DNA from: Tetracentron sinense
Taxonomy: Eukaryota; Streptophyta; Magnoliopsida; Trochodendrales; Trochodendraceae
Assembly: GCA_015143295.1 (NCBI GenBank)
Contig: CM026551.1
Location: forward strand, 16,355,827 to 16,419,826
Direction: 5' to 3'
Length of the DNA: 64,000 nucleotides
In this document: piece after piece, positions 11,741-23,239 of the stretch
Position numbering within the stretch: the stretch's first letter is position 1
Layout: each line of letters opens with the position of its first letter
Position numbers and translations under genes: made by a program
Notes under the pieces: generated by a model
What the model was told of the DNA's origin: nothing
Seen by the model: the letters and a program-made list of their open reading frames with translations, nothing else
Databases searched by the model: none

Positions 11741-12122
11741 GATCATTTCAAGAAGATACAATATTAAGGCATCATTAATCATAGGATTAGTATGCATTGC
11801 ATGTTTACTTATTTATCTGGTCAAAGCTTTTTCAAGTTAATTTCATGAACCATACAATTCTAATGATTTAGGTAATACTACTTAAAAGTTATATTACTTG
11901 AGGAAATTAAAAGTCTTTCACTAGATAAATAATTCCAAGACCTTAAGGTGTCCTAAGATTTTTTACTTACGTCTTAATATCACGTCACATTGAGTATAGG
12001 TTGGGATTGTCCTATGATCGTACGGTCCATTTCTCATTACTAAAATATAGTGTTTCCTAAAGATAACTGAGATTTTGGTAGTAATTTTTTTTTTTTTTTT
12101 TTTGCATGACATTTTTTTTTTC
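11741..12122. other. Intergenic, poly-T tracts at right
   Basis: No gene. The poly-T tracts at 12,087-12,127 are the minus-strand A-rich tail of the neighbouring SINE. Confidence 0.4.
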
Positions 12123-12310
12123 TTTTTTTGGTAACGAAGGGTTTCCGGGCCTTTTGGAGCACTCAACTAATCCCCCATTTTTGTAAAGCCGGGATAAATC
12201 CCCAAAGGCGACCAACAAGCGGAAGGGACTCAAACTCAAGACCTCCGCTTCATGTGACGTGGTCTTGGCCAGCAGCCCAACACTTGCTAACCACACTCCC
12301 CCTAATATTA
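12123..12310 (-). mobile_element. tRNA-derived SINE, minus strand
   Basis: Read on the minus strand: box A GTGGTTAGCAAGTGTTGGG, box B GGTCTTGAGTTTGAGTCCC, then a body ending GTTACC and an A-rich tail. The order and spacing fit a polymerase III SINE. Confidence 0.65.
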
Positions 12311-12625
12311 CACTCTCCTTTTTCTGGCAAAAGTATTTTGTAGTAGAGCTCACATTGGCCTCACACAAAGTCCTTATCTCCGTCCTTAAGGGAGAGTACA
12401 TCAGGAGTAGGGCTCAAGCTCGGCTCGGCTTGAATAGATTTGTTTGAGGCCCGAAGCCTGGCTTGGCCCGAAATGGAGCTTGAAAGTGCGGCCCGAATTC
12501 AAAATCATGGCTCAAGCTCGGCTTGGCTCGGCTCGGCCCGAATTGATTCAAACTTGAGCAGGGCTTGGCTTGGCTCGAGCTCCGCTTGAATCCTTTTTTC
12601 ATATATAAAAAAAAAAACAATATTT

Positions 12626-12665
<40 letters not shown>

Positions 12666-12950
12666 TATTTTCATTTTATTTTTTAATAATATTTGAGCCG
12701 AGCAGAGCAGAGCCGAGTTCGGGCCGAACCGAACCTCAACCTAGCCGGGTCGAGCTGCACAGGGGTTGGCCCGAGCTCGATTTGATTGAGTTTTCGGGTA
12801 TTTTTTTAGGCTTGGCCCGTTCGAGCTTAAAATTTGGGCCGAGCCACACCAACGGGCCGATCGGGCTTTGTACAACCCTAATCAGGGGCGACTTAAACTA
12901 GTATTTTTAAACCTATAACCACTGAGCTGCTTGCCTACTCCAAAACTATT
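12311..12950 (-). mobile_element. Second SINE, split by a hAT MITE
   Basis: On the minus strand the part right of the MITE gives AGCTCAGTGGTTATAGG (box A) and TTAAGTCGCCCCTGAT (box B region). The part left of it continues GTACTCTCCCTTAAGGACGG. The break coincides exactly with the 8-bp target duplication of the hAT MITE 12,408-12,880, so the SINE was present first. Confidence 0.6.
12408..12880. mobile_element. hAT-type MITE with GAGCTCGG repeats
   Basis: A 473-bp element with ends TAGGGCT and (rc) TAGGGTTGT. Its subterminal regions are filled with GCTCGGCTCGG and GAGCCGAG repeats around an AT-rich centre with a (TA)n run. The flanks ATCAGGAG and ATCAGGGG form an 8-bp target duplication with one mismatch, the hAT signature. 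It is non-autonomous, with no transposase frame. Confidence 0.8.
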
Positions 12951-13344
12951 ATATACAAACACATCATTTCAACTTTTGGTTTGGTAGATTAGCTTAAGCA
13001 GATCGGACACAAAGTGAGCTAGGGTTTTAAGTTGCTTTCGGCCTCGAAAACTCCTCCCTCGTTATAGTTTTATTAAAGATGCTCCTCATATTCAACTACC
13101 AGGTTCACATAGTGACATCATTCCTTCAAAAAGTCAATGTGGAAGTTAAAAAGAGAGTAGGAATTGCCTGGCTTTTTCCTCCTATCTTACCTCATTGGCC
13201 ACATTTACAAGTCTCTTGATAACAAACCCTAGTCAATTAGTCATTAAAATTTTAAAAAAACTTCAGTCTTGCATGTTGGTCCCCCCATAGTTGCATGTAT
13301 ACTCGCCATCTAAGCTCCCTTGTAAGAAGTTCTCTTCTTGCCGG
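12951..13344. other. Intergenic, nothing recognised
   Basis: No supported gene or element between two hAT-type MITEs. Confidence 0.4.
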
Positions 13345-13848
13345 TAGGGACTAGATCGAAGTTTGGTTCGGCTCAGCTCGATCAAGCCGGGGCTTGAGCT
13401 AAAAAGAAAGGCTCGATGAAGCCGCACCAAACGATTTTGTGAGTTTGAAAATATATTCAAGCCGAGCTCGAGCCAAGCCTGTTTGATTCGGTTTGGCTCG
13501 AAGCTTAGCCCAATTGAGGCTCGATTCGGCTCTGCTTAAACATTATATAAAAAATAATATAGTATACACATATATCATTATTATATATATAATAAAAATA
13601 TTATTATTTTTATTTAAAAATAATTTTTTAATAATTCAATCCGAGCTCAAGCCAAGCCTAATTCGGCTCGAGCTCAAATCAATTCAAGCTCAAGCAAAGC
13701 CGAGCTCAAGCCTAGCCAAGAAAATTCAAGCCGAGCTCAAGCCTAGCCAAGAAAATTCAAGCCGAGCTTCTCGAACTACATATCGAGCTGAGCTCAAGCA
13801 TAGATAAGAAAATTTAAAACTGAGCCGAGCAGCTCGAATACACCCCTA
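13345..13848. mobile_element. hAT-type MITE with GAGCTCAAGC repeats
   Basis: A 504-bp element running from TAGGGACTAG to ACACCCCTA, rich in subterminal CCGAGCTCAAGC repeats, with an AT-rich middle. Flanks CTTGCCGG (13,337-13,344) and CTTGCCAG (13,849-13,856) form an 8-bp target duplication with one mismatch. Same broad family as the element at 12,408. The 104-aa frame inside is a repeat by-product. Confidence 0.8.
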
Positions 13849-13894
13849 CTTGCCAGTATGCTTCTCTAGCCCCAGGAAGCTCTGTTCCCCATTT

Positions 13895-14238
13895 CATATT
13901 TACCAAACACATGTATTATACCCATATAATACTTTTAGGGGGTCGTCGTTTAAAATTGCATATTTTTACCGTGTTACGTGTTATATGTGTATCACCGTAT
14001 AATACCCGTTTAATACACGAATTACGTATTAAACATGTGTAATATGCTTATTTTGTCATACTTTTACTGTATTACATATATTCCGTAATAAATAATTGTT
14101 ATTAATTAATATCATGATTTTTTTTTTTTTTTAAATTATTAATTATTTTTTAATTTTTCATATTTTTATCATATAACACTCATAGTTCCCATACGGATCA
14201 TTGCCTTATTATATCCATACCCGTACTTGGTAACTATG
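13895..14238. mobile_element. Mutator-like MITE, copy B
   Basis: It runs from CATATTTACCAA to TTGGTAACTATG with the same internal order as the element at 9,763. Flanks TCCCCATTT and CCCCCATTC agree at 7 of 9 positions, fitting the 9-bp duplication of Mutator-type elements. It lacks the CACTA insertion and so gives the uninterrupted form of the family. Confidence 0.65.
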
Positions 14239-14750
14239 CCCCCATTCGAGCTTCCATATGAAAGAGCATCTAGGGAAAATATAGGTTTTTAATAACACGA
14301 TGCTGGAAGAGGTTCCATCTTTGTTTTGCAAGGATGGCCCTTGTACTCTGAACCCCATTGCACCCCCTAACTTTCCTTTGCATAACTTTCTTCAACTCAA
14401 CCAATGAAAAGTAAGTCATGCTTCTAACCCTTCAAGCTACCAATAAATATACCATTACCATTTGATCCCTCTCAGTCAAAAACTTAAAAATAAAATAAAA
14501 TTTTGAAATCAAATGCATCATGGTGATTTTACCATGAATCTATTGATCCTAAGACTTATTACCACTTTATTTGGACATGGAGATAATGATTTTAAAGTGC
14601 CCCTTTTAAAAACAATTCCATTCTCAGGCCTCCATTTAAAAAAAAAAATGGAGAGAGAATGTGTGGTTTGACTCGTGAGAGAGAGAGAGAGAGTGTTTGA
14701 TTCTGGTATGGAATTAACTTTTTTTTTGTTTTTGGCATTTTAACACAGGC
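14239..14750. other. Intergenic with short (GA)n tract
   Basis: AT-rich DNA with a (GA)n tract at about 14,676-14,693. No gene or element ends seen. Confidence 0.4.
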
Positions 14751-15092
14751 CCTTTTGGAGTGAGTGTGGATCTACTCTTATCGCACCTTAGCAATTATCA
14801 TAGGTCTAATTGGGTGTGTGTGTTTAAGTGTGTTTTAAATGATAGCCTTAAAAGCAAATAAAAGCAAATGCGCCGCCTTGTCGTTTGGGTATTACTAAGC
14901 CCCCTTTAGTCCCACATTGATTGGGTACTAGGCTCCTCAGGGTGTATAAGGGGCCTCCACTCCTCTATTAGTCAAGCCTTTTTGGAGTGGGTGTGCGAAT
15001 CTACCCTTATGACACCTTAGCGATTACCATAAGTTTGATTGGGTGTGTGTTTAGACTTTAGAGTGTGTTCAACGATTACCTTAAAACCAATA
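14751..15092. repeat. Direct repeats flanking an LTR-like core
   Basis: Two copies of roughly 115 bp (from 14,751 and from 14,977; offset 226) share TTTTGGAGTG, ACACCTTAGC-like and GATTGGGTGTGTGT segments. Between them is AGTCCCACATTGATTGGGT followed by GTATAAGGGG, a combination common in plant LTR promoters. This may be a miniature LTR-type element or a duplicated LTR piece; the ends are not defined. Confidence 0.45.
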
Positions 15093-16482
15093 GGAAAAAA
15101 AATATGTAATAATAATACGCTCAACGCACTTAATTACCGCATCAATGAGGTTTTAAAGTTAGTAGCTTATGCTACAAGGGTGTGTGTGTGCGCGCACGTG
15201 TGATAGTGTGACTTATATGTTTAACTCTAATAAAAAAAGAAAAAAAAAGTAAGTCGAAAGCCAAGCTTTAAAGTTTTTAGTCCGACCTGTTTCTAGTACA
15301 AAAAACTCCATGAACATACACAAACAAACAAAAACCAAGAAACAGAACATTAATATGATTTTTGATATCATTTGAGTAAAACCTTTAAGATCAAAGAAAG
15401 AGCAAAATTTACAGATAGGCAGGAGAACAGAAATAGTTATCTAAACCTTTCACCAAAACTAATAGACCAACAGAAATGAAATCCACAGAATACTTGGAAA
15501 TGTAACCCGTAAATAGCAGCTAATTCGAGCACAAAACCCGCAGTCAGACGCAGACTTGGTTATCTTTGAATGATTCAGTAGCTTTTGAATAATTTGTAGT
15601 TTTTCCTGATTTAGATTTCTAGATACTGATAGGTGCAGTTATGATCATTTACCAGCACCTCTACAGCTTTACTTATTACACCCCCAGTAACCCTTCCAAA
15701 CATGTAAAAAGGTGTTTTGCTTACCTGTCTCCTGGCCGATAATAGTCTTCTTCTCAACGGCAAAATTGATCTCTCTTGCATTGTTTATTGCTGTCCAAAT
15801 ACATGTCAATCTATTAACTTAAGACATGAAAAACATGCATGGGGTAAGAATCCTTTTAGATTGTAGCCAGGCATTGAAGAGGTCTCCCATAGATAACTTA
15901 GCTAAATACTGATTTTGATCAGATGGCTTCATCCTTTTTACCATTTTCTTTTGGAAGCCTAAATGGTGAACATTGCAGAAATAAGATTACTGCATGGACT
16001 TTAACACCCCATCTCATTACTAATATTGGCTAATATTAGAAAGAATACATACTTCTTTGGAATATAACTGTAAAAGCGAATCAAACACTACAGTTAAAAT
16101 CAGGACAACTGCAACGCACCAAAATTTCATGTATCCAAGTTGCATGCAAACCTCAAAAGTGTGATTATAAAATGTCCTCTTGAAAAAAACTTTTCCCAAG
16201 TGACAGCTAAAAATACAAATAATGTCTCTAACCAAAATTAAAGAAGCTGATAAGTTATACATTACAATTATATGCATATTGTTAAAATTTATAAACAGTC
16301 ATTGTTAATCTACAATACTAGCAAAGCTAGGAAGACAGTAAGAGCAACGGAAATATTAAAAAGAACCTGGAGAAAGTCTTAATTTCTCTCTGCGGGTAAT
16401 TACAAAATTCCTATCTCTGCCACGTTCCCCCTCTTACCAAGCAAAGCACATATCGAGATGGCAAAAGACCATGTATTTCCAT
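15093..16482. other. 3' flank of the RNA-binding protein gene
   Basis: It holds a GT/GC-rich run near 15,179-15,200 and otherwise AT-rich DNA. The gene's 3' UTR should lie just below 16,483. An 85-aa frame at 16,020-16,277 on the minus strand has no recognisable content. Confidence 0.4.
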
Positions 16483-16593
16483 TCAAGGCTCTTCAGGTTG
16501 CCCTTCAGCTTTGTCTGCCTCTTCTGGTTCACTTACAGATTCAATAGCATTCTTTTCACTAAATTTTAAACGAACTGGTCGGTCCAACAATTC
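16483..16593 (-). CDS. Last exon of the chloroplast RNA-binding protein
   Basis: Listed separately because it is remote from the other exons and encodes only 36 residues. The acceptor reads CTGCTGCAG/GAA on the minus strand. The product ELLDRPVRLKFSEKN is the standard C-terminal beta-strand of an RRM and continues phase 0 from LNGK at 21,792. Stop codon TGA at 16,483-16,485. Confidence 0.9.
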   Translation of the reverse strand, partial: ELLDRPVRLKFSEKNAIESVSEPEEADKAEGQPEEP

Positions 16594-19500
16594 CTGCAGC
16601 AGGAAGATTGACAGGAGCAAAACAATTTTAATTTCTTACATAATATTATCTAGAGAAATTAGTAGTTGAATGCATATAAACCATACCCTGGTAAATATGA
16701 ATGAACAAAAATTAATACACAAACAACTTTTGAGAACTAAATTTTTTTTTTATCATTTTGTTCCAAATAATTATGGTTATTTATTACTGCTTTATACATA
16801 CACACAAAACACAATAATATATATATAATATAATATAAAATTTTCACCGTTAATGAAAAACATAATTTTTTTAAAACCTGGTTTTAGTGTTACAAGCACA
16901 GTGGGTGGTGGGGAGGAGGGCCCACTAGAGGTGTAAACAAGCTGAAGTTGAGCTGAGCTGAGTGCTGCTCAAGCTCGGCTTGTGACATATCTGGCTCAAG
17001 CTCGTTTCGAGCTCAATTCGATCTCTTGAATGCTAGCTTGCGCTCAGCTCGTCTATAGATAATCGAACTTGAGCCAGCTCGCTAGCTTGCACTATTATTT
17101 TAGGCTCATTTACCTTAATTTTAACAAAAAAAATTCAAAACAAAATCCTAAAAGTTAAACATGCTCATCAGATTCTCCCTTCAAAAAAAAAAAAAAACAG
17201 TAGAACTGAACATAGTTATTCTTTTGAGTCTAATTGAAGAAACATGATATAGAGAATCTATAAATTTTGAAAAGATGAAGTCACCTTTTAAGTTTTACCT
17301 CAACAAAAAATTATATTTAAGTTTCTTAACTTTTATGTGAAAACTAATTAATATTATTAGGGTATTATATGTAGTACAGTAAAATTATTTGAGTCGAGTC
17401 GAGCCGAGCCACTCGTTGCTAGTGTTCGGCTTGATTAACAAACGAGCTCAATCATTGAGCTCGGCTTGGCTCAACAAGCTCAAATACTCAAGCTTGGCTC
17501 ATTTCGAGACGAATCGAGTTGGCTCAACTCATTGACAGCCCTAGGACCCACTGCTACATGCTTTGCCATTTAAGATTTTTGTTGCTATTTTCTATGTTGT
17601 TGTATGCATGAAAATAAAAACCTCCGAAACCGATACAAAACGGGCGATGCGTATAGGTTTCGGTAACTCCCCTGTACGATATTTATACTAATATGAAACG
17701 GGCGGTACATATCGTTTATTAGTTACTTATGTTCTAATTCATTGTATAATTGTGATTGTGTATGCTACTTTGTCTTTGAGTCGTTTTCCATGACTTTATA
17801 TTTGATAAATTTAGTTCCTATAACTCATTTGATTTTTTAAAATTTAATTTAATTCTTTTTTTTTTAAAAGAAAAAAGTTATATGTATCATCCGAAACCGA
17901 TACTGATACGTATAGGTTTTAGTGGGGACCGATACATCCCCCGAAACCATATTTTTAATCCTTGGCTGTATGTCGATACTAATTAGATAAAAAAATGTCT
18001 TGACCTAATCCCCAGTTTGAAATAGAAACATTTTTTTCTTAGTTAATTTTTATACTGCATATAGAACTCCAATTATTCATTCTTCTTTTTTGCTCTTTAC
18101 CTCTTTGTAATAACTCTTCATTAAAACTAAGCCACAAGTTTTTTTTTAGAGGGGGTGGGGGTGAATTAAGCAACAAGTTATTAGATATGTCTTTAAACAT
18201 ACACGTTATACAAGTAAATTTTCCAACAAAAAAGAGCTCAGTTGGCATCCGGATCATTCTGTACAAATATGATATCAACTCAATGAAATCAAATCTGAAA
18301 TGAAGAGAAGAGATCTAGGTACCCGAATTGATAACAGATGCCAATTAACAATCATAATCAATAATGCAGTCAATTCCAATTGCAACTGAATATAATTATA
18401 AGTAAAATCAAATATGTTGTCCCCGAATGAAATACTCATTCTAGATACGTAGAAGATGCAGCCAAGTCTAGAATTAAAGAGCCAAACATAAATCTGAAAA
18501 TAGACAACAACACAACTTATCGGTTAGGTGCCAACGGACTGAGGCGTGTGTTATACACACTATCCTTAAGGCGATTTCTGACCCCGCAAGTTGTACAAGG
18601 TGCTATTGGGTTGTCAGCATCCACCTCCAGGATTCAACAGCCCAAAAGGCTCTTCCTTAGATTGCTAGTAGGGATGCCAAATTGTCAATGGAGCGCATTC
18701 AGAGCGGATAGAGGTATATCCAAATTCGTATCCATTTACATATCTGACTATCCAAATTCGAATAAATATCCAACGGATAGTGAAATATGGTATTTGTTTA
18801 AATATTCAAATACCAATAATATATGAATAATCCAATTACTTTTTTTAAAAATTAAAAGAAAGAAAGAAAAATACTGTTAATTTTATTTTTCAAAATAACA
18901 AATTAATATTTTTCATTTATATTAAAAAATAATTTAATGTTATAAATTATATAAAAAAGTATATATTTATAAGGTTATTTTAGTTTTGTAAACTTATAAT
19001 ATATTAGCTATATATATAATAATAATATATTATATAATCGATCAGATATTTATTGAATCGAATATACCAATACCCGTATTTGTATCCAATTATAAATAGA
19101 TAGTAAAATTGCTATTTGAATTCGCTCCGCTGGATACCTATTCAAAAAATTATCCGAGCAAACGAATTTGGATACGAATCGGAAGGGGATAATATCCGTA
19201 TCCCTTGACACCCCTAGTAATGGTTTTTAAGAATAAATATTACTATTGTAATGCCTACGTGATTTGTTCATTAAATAAGTTTTATTACTATTGTGATTTA
19301 TAATAGAAATAAATAATGTTGGTTTGTAGAAATACAATTTTTAGTTTAATTAAATAAGCAAAAATAATGGTTTATTTACAAAATAAAAATATAAAGAGAT
19401 GTAGTCTCTCATATTGGAAAATATATAAAGCTTTCCTTTTGTTGTAGGTATATTTGGAGGAAGAGATGTGCATACCTTATATATAGGCATGCACAGTCAA

Positions 19501-22500
19501 CCCAAAGAGAGTCGTTAACAATAATCACACTTTTCAAAACTTAGGTCAGCTGGTTCTCTTCTTGGTGCTTTGGTAGATGAGCCTTCCACCACGGGTTCTG
19601 ATAATCCTGTTTTGGTTGGATTTTGTGGTATCTCTAGTGGTCAAGCTCTCTCACCCTCTCTCTCTCTCGGGTTGTTTCTATGAAGAACGGAGCAGAGCTT
19701 ATCAATTGTAATAAAAAAAAATACTTCTATTAAAATTTAATGTAAAATTTTTATATAATAAACTAAGGCAAATGGTAATTACATCCACACAAAGTTTGGT
19801 ACACACCTTGTACTTTTTCAGTTTTATTAGCAGAATGATATATATATTTATATATACTTCTAACGTGCGTATAAAGTATAAACCATTGTTTGGTGTTCAA
19901 TATTAGTCTCTCGTTGGTGCTTCATCTAATTATCCAGTTCGAACATCCACATTTAACAGTCTCCAGTCCCCACTCGGGTATACCACATCTCTATTATTTT
20001 AGTCAAGTTATGTTATTTCAATGAGGTGTTCATTAAAAATCTGCTGAAGTATTGAGAATTCTTTTATATCCCTAAGAATCTGACACCATAAGACTTGCCA
20101 ATGAGAATGTATGGCCAACACGATGGTATTAGAAATGCCAGTATGTAAACAAATTGGCCTTTTGGCTTTGGAAGGTCCTTGGCTTATACGGCCAAGAAAG
20201 TGCATTAAGTTTAAATGCAGGTCTACCCACCATATTTCCTCTTTAACACCGCTTAAACTTCCCTGGATCATTGATTCATGAGCTTCAAAGCATATATCTG
20301 GTATGTCTTCTATATTCTCAGAACAATTGTTCTAGTAATTTTAAAATTTAAATATCTTATGGTTCTTTTTATTGTGTCTGGAAAAGGAAACATCACAGAC
20401 ATACTAGTAGTTCATTGTCATTTGTTAGAAGGCTGACTACCAATTTAAAAGTAGTGTAACATTCTTTCCATCTCGTGTGTTTCAGGATCTGGTGACAGAG
20501 GCTGATTGGAAGTAGGTGTGAAGTTGATTGACTCTATTTTATGGACCAAGCTCCTGTTTCTCCCATTGCTTTTCATCTAGTTGTAATGTAAATAAAGACC
20601 AGATTTTACTTTGGCATAATAAGTCAGGTCATTTGTCTTTTCAGTCATTGAAAATTTTATTTCCTAGTTTCTACGTGTTTGTCAGTCCTCAAAGTTTATT
20701 GTGTGGAACTTGTGAGCTGACAAAGCATTATCGTGTCTCCTTTCCTCCAAGTACTAAAAGAAGTTTATTTTCTTTTGAAATTGTGCATTCTAATGTGTGG
20801 GGACCTTCCACTATTCTATCTTTATTTAGATATAAATATTTAATTTCTTTTGTTGATGCTTATTTTGCTGCACTTGGATTTATCTGATGAGGACCAAAGA
20901 TGAGGTGCCTAGTATCATTCATACCTTCCATAAGAGGATCAGAATACAATTTGAAAAGAATATTAAAGTATGTAGAACAGATCACGGACGAGAGTATATT
21001 GAAGGAATACTTTGACAAACATGGGATTGTCCAATAGAATAGTTGTCTACACCCCACAACATAATGGAGGAGTAGCAGAACGAAAGAACATGCATTTGCT
21101 TGAAATTTCCCGAAGACTATTACGGCAGATGAAAGTTGGAAACAGGTACTAATCAGATGTTGTGCTTACTGACCAATCGTATGTCCCCTAGAGTTCTGGG
21201 ATTCAAGTCCCCACATCAGTTGTTGTATCCTAAGAGTCTTCCCTTCACTCTCAGAATAGGGTGAATTGATCGATCAGTGTGTATACAATGGGTCAGCACA
21301 TTCGCTTTGGATGGACTAGTTCTTCTACTGGAACTACTCCCGTGGTGTATGGAAATCTCATCCTAATCTCCGTCGATATTACTACCTTAGCCCTGTCCTA
21401 TCATCTATCTAATAGAGTTCGTCATTTATGGGGGGCTTCTCTATAGCTGAGCACAAGGGAAAGATCATGTGCAGATTGTTTCCCTAAGCCTACAATTTTT
21501 ATCCCAATGCCATCAAAGGCCATAGAGCACGATGGTTGAATCAGGCCTGGGTTTTATCCCCATCGTTCACTCCTCCGGGCTATTCATCACGTCTAGATGC
21601 CAAGGTTGGCTAGAGACATTAGTTTCTGATCATAACTCTAAAAAATAACATCAATCGACCCAAAAAATCATCAACCATCAATCACTAATCAAGTTCAGGA
21701 AGGATTACCCATTAGTCCATTATTAAATAGCAAAGGACATATAGAAAGAAAGAAATGAATCAGCTGAATAAGAGTTAGCAAGCTTGAATACCTTCCCATT
21801 CAAAGCAGAAATTGCAGCCTCTGCTTCCTCCTTCGTGGCGAATGAGACAAACCCATACCCAACAGACCTTCCTGAAGGGCTATCGAAGACAACCCTAGTT
21901 GAAACTGGATTGGAACTGGTAGAGAAGAACTCTCTGAGATGGCTAGATCTCACTTTCCATGCAAGATTGGACACGAAAAGCTTATGGCGCGTCTCTCCAA
22001 CAGGGGGATCTGTAGGAGAAGGTTTCTTCAATCTCTTTGCAAATGCAACCCTAATAATCCTTCCCGATAATTCCTTCACCACAAAAAAAAATAAAAATAA
22101 AAATTAATTCAACATAAACCCATACATAGAAATGTGCCAAAAGCAGTAAAAAAAATTGTAATTGAATTTAATTCAACACTTGTAATCTTCAGTCCAATGC
22201 AACCACTACCAAAAGGGCGCCAACAATGAGCTAAAGACTAGCAAAGAAAGAAACTTATTTCAACCCTATTAATCCTTTTCTACCATTCATGCACCACCAA
22301 TGTCAATTGGGCGAACCCATTTCAGGAAAAAACACTCATAGCAGGAGAATAAAAAATCAAAATTAAAATATTTACCAATAAACTTTAATTCAACAACAAC
22401 CAATTTAAGATATAAAAAAAAGACCATAGAAAATGGTTTTAAGCAATACAATCTTTCCTTCCATTTCAAAAACCACTCAACTCCTAATTCAACAATCTAT

Positions 22501-23239
22501 CTTCAGTAAAGCATCCAGAAAAAATTGCAAAAAAAGGAAAAAGAAAAGGTACAAATAAGTGAGTCTTTAGGTCGATTCTAAAAGCTATTTATCCTGATCT
22601 CTGCACTTCCAAGTTCCAACCCATCATTTGACAAAACCCCATTTGAATAAACACATCAGAGATATAGAAAAAATCAAATCCCAATGTACTTACATACGAA
22701 TCAAATTTCTCAACAACAGCACTGGCCTCTTCCTCAGAAGCCATTGTGATAAAGGCGAAGCCTCTGTTTCTCCCATTCTTTTGCTTTACTATCTGAAATG
22801 CAATAATAAGATTGTCTAATTCCTTCAATCAAATCCAAACTTCAGAAAAAAAAATAAAAATAAGAGAGAAACATCAAAATTGAAGAGGAACCTCGACACT
22901 CTTCACAGACCCACATTCGCCAAAGACATTCTTAATATCTGCAACAGAGAAACTCCATGGCAGATTGACCACATGAACCTTACTCTTCTGAGTTACCTCT
23001 TGGGTTTGCTCTGAGCTTTCTTCTACTGCGATTTCCTGCACTGCGAAGTGCAATTCAAAACCGAGTTTTCTGGTCGAAGCTTTTGGGAAATATGAAAATG
23101 GAGAATTGAGAGAAAAGGTAGGCGTGGAAGAGGAAAGATTTAGATTTATAGATGGTGAAGGTTTCAAGGAGAATTGAAATTTGGAAGAAGAAGAAGAAGA
23201 AGAAGAGAAGATCGAGGCTACTGCTCCCAATGCTGCCAT
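16483..23239 (-). CDS. Chloroplast RNA-binding protein, two RRM domains (33-kDa RNP type)
   Basis: A nuclear-encoded protein expected to bind chloroplast transcripts. Four exons (22,892-23,239; 22,694-22,792; 21,792-22,073; 16,483-16,593), all joined in phase 0 with GT-AG borders, give 279 aa. The Ser-rich N-terminus (about residues 1-60) looks like a plastid transit peptide. RRM1 (about 87-164) has RNP2 VHVVNLPW and RNP1 NRGFAFITM across the exon 1/2 junction. RRM2 (about 179-257) has RNP2 KLFVSNLAW and RNP1 VGYGFVSF and is completed only by the last exon (ELLDRPVRLKFSEKN). The tail is acidic and ends EGQPEEP. The closest family I know is the Arabidopsis At2g35410-type RNP; cp31/cp28 proteins are more distant. 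Plastid cpRNPs act in RNA stability and editing; the particular role here is unknown. Intron 3 is 5,198 bp and full of transposons. Confidence 0.93.
16926..17543. mobile_element. hAT-type MITE in the long intron
   Basis: A 618-bp element from TAGAGGTGT to (rc) TAGGGCTGT with GAGCTCGGCTTG-type subterminal repeats and an AT-rich centre. Flanks GGGCCCAC (16,918-16,925) and GGACCCAC (17,544-17,551) give an 8-bp duplication with one mismatch. Confidence 0.8.
17597..17960. mobile_element. CCGAAACCGATAC-repeat element
   Basis: It begins near CCTCCGAAACCGATAC and ends near GTATAGGTTTTAGTGGGGACC...CCCCGAAACC, with the same word repeated in both orientations around an AT-rich centre. This is probably a non-autonomous element with palindromic subterminal repeats. 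No target duplication could be fixed. Confidence 0.4.
18520..18668. other. Unidentified GC-richer island in the intron
   Basis: About 150 bases much less AT-rich than the neighbours, with partial open frames on both strands. I could not match it to a host exon. It could be a piece of an LTR or another retroelement, since such debris is frequent in this intron. Confidence 0.25.
18669..19216. mobile_element. MITE with GGATATCCGAATTCG subterminal repeats
   Basis: The ends TAGGGATGCC and (rc) TAGGGGTGTCAAGG are inverted. The subterminal regions carry repeated ATCCAAATTCG and GGATACGAAT words, with an AT-rich core. The TAGGGGTG-type ends suggest hAT, but the two flanks do not show a clear 8-bp duplication. 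Confidence 0.55.
19317..19540 (+). repeat. LTR-like promoter fragment
   Basis: It begins TGTTGGTTTGTAG and includes CTCTCATATTGGAAAATATATAAAG and CCTTATATATAGGC, resembling the promoter part of a plant LTR. The copia fragment downstream is on the same strand, so the two may belong together. The family is uncertain and no end could be proved. Confidence 0.3.
19990..21240 (+). mobile_element. Decayed Ty1/copia fragment in the intron
   Basis: Plus-strand coding traces occur in the usual copia order: a protease-type PWIIDS segment near 20,262, a GAG-pre-integrase LLWHNKSGHLSFQSL near 20,610, CGTCELTKHYRVSFP near 20,703, EIVHSNVWGPS near 20,778, and the integrase core to about 21,230. Reverse transcriptase and RNase H are absent and no LTR pair frames it. 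It is a heavily broken fossil with many breaks, clearly older than the Tat element at 47,712. Confidence 0.8.
21241..21791. other. Remainder of the long intron near exon 3
   Basis: No exon, element end or RNA could be read between the copia fossil and the exon-3 donor. Confidence 0.4.

Noticed and set aside
13493-13807. 104-codon open frame with repeated QAELKPS-like words
   Set aside because: It is the translation of subterminal repeats in the hAT MITE 13,345-13,848.
20008-20271. 87-codon minus-strand open frame
   Set aside because: The plus strand of the same interval carries a copia protease-type segment; the minus frame is its shadow.
21784-22107. 107-codon plus-strand open frame
   Set aside because: Shadow of exon 3 of the RNA-binding protein, whose RRM motifs are on the minus strand.
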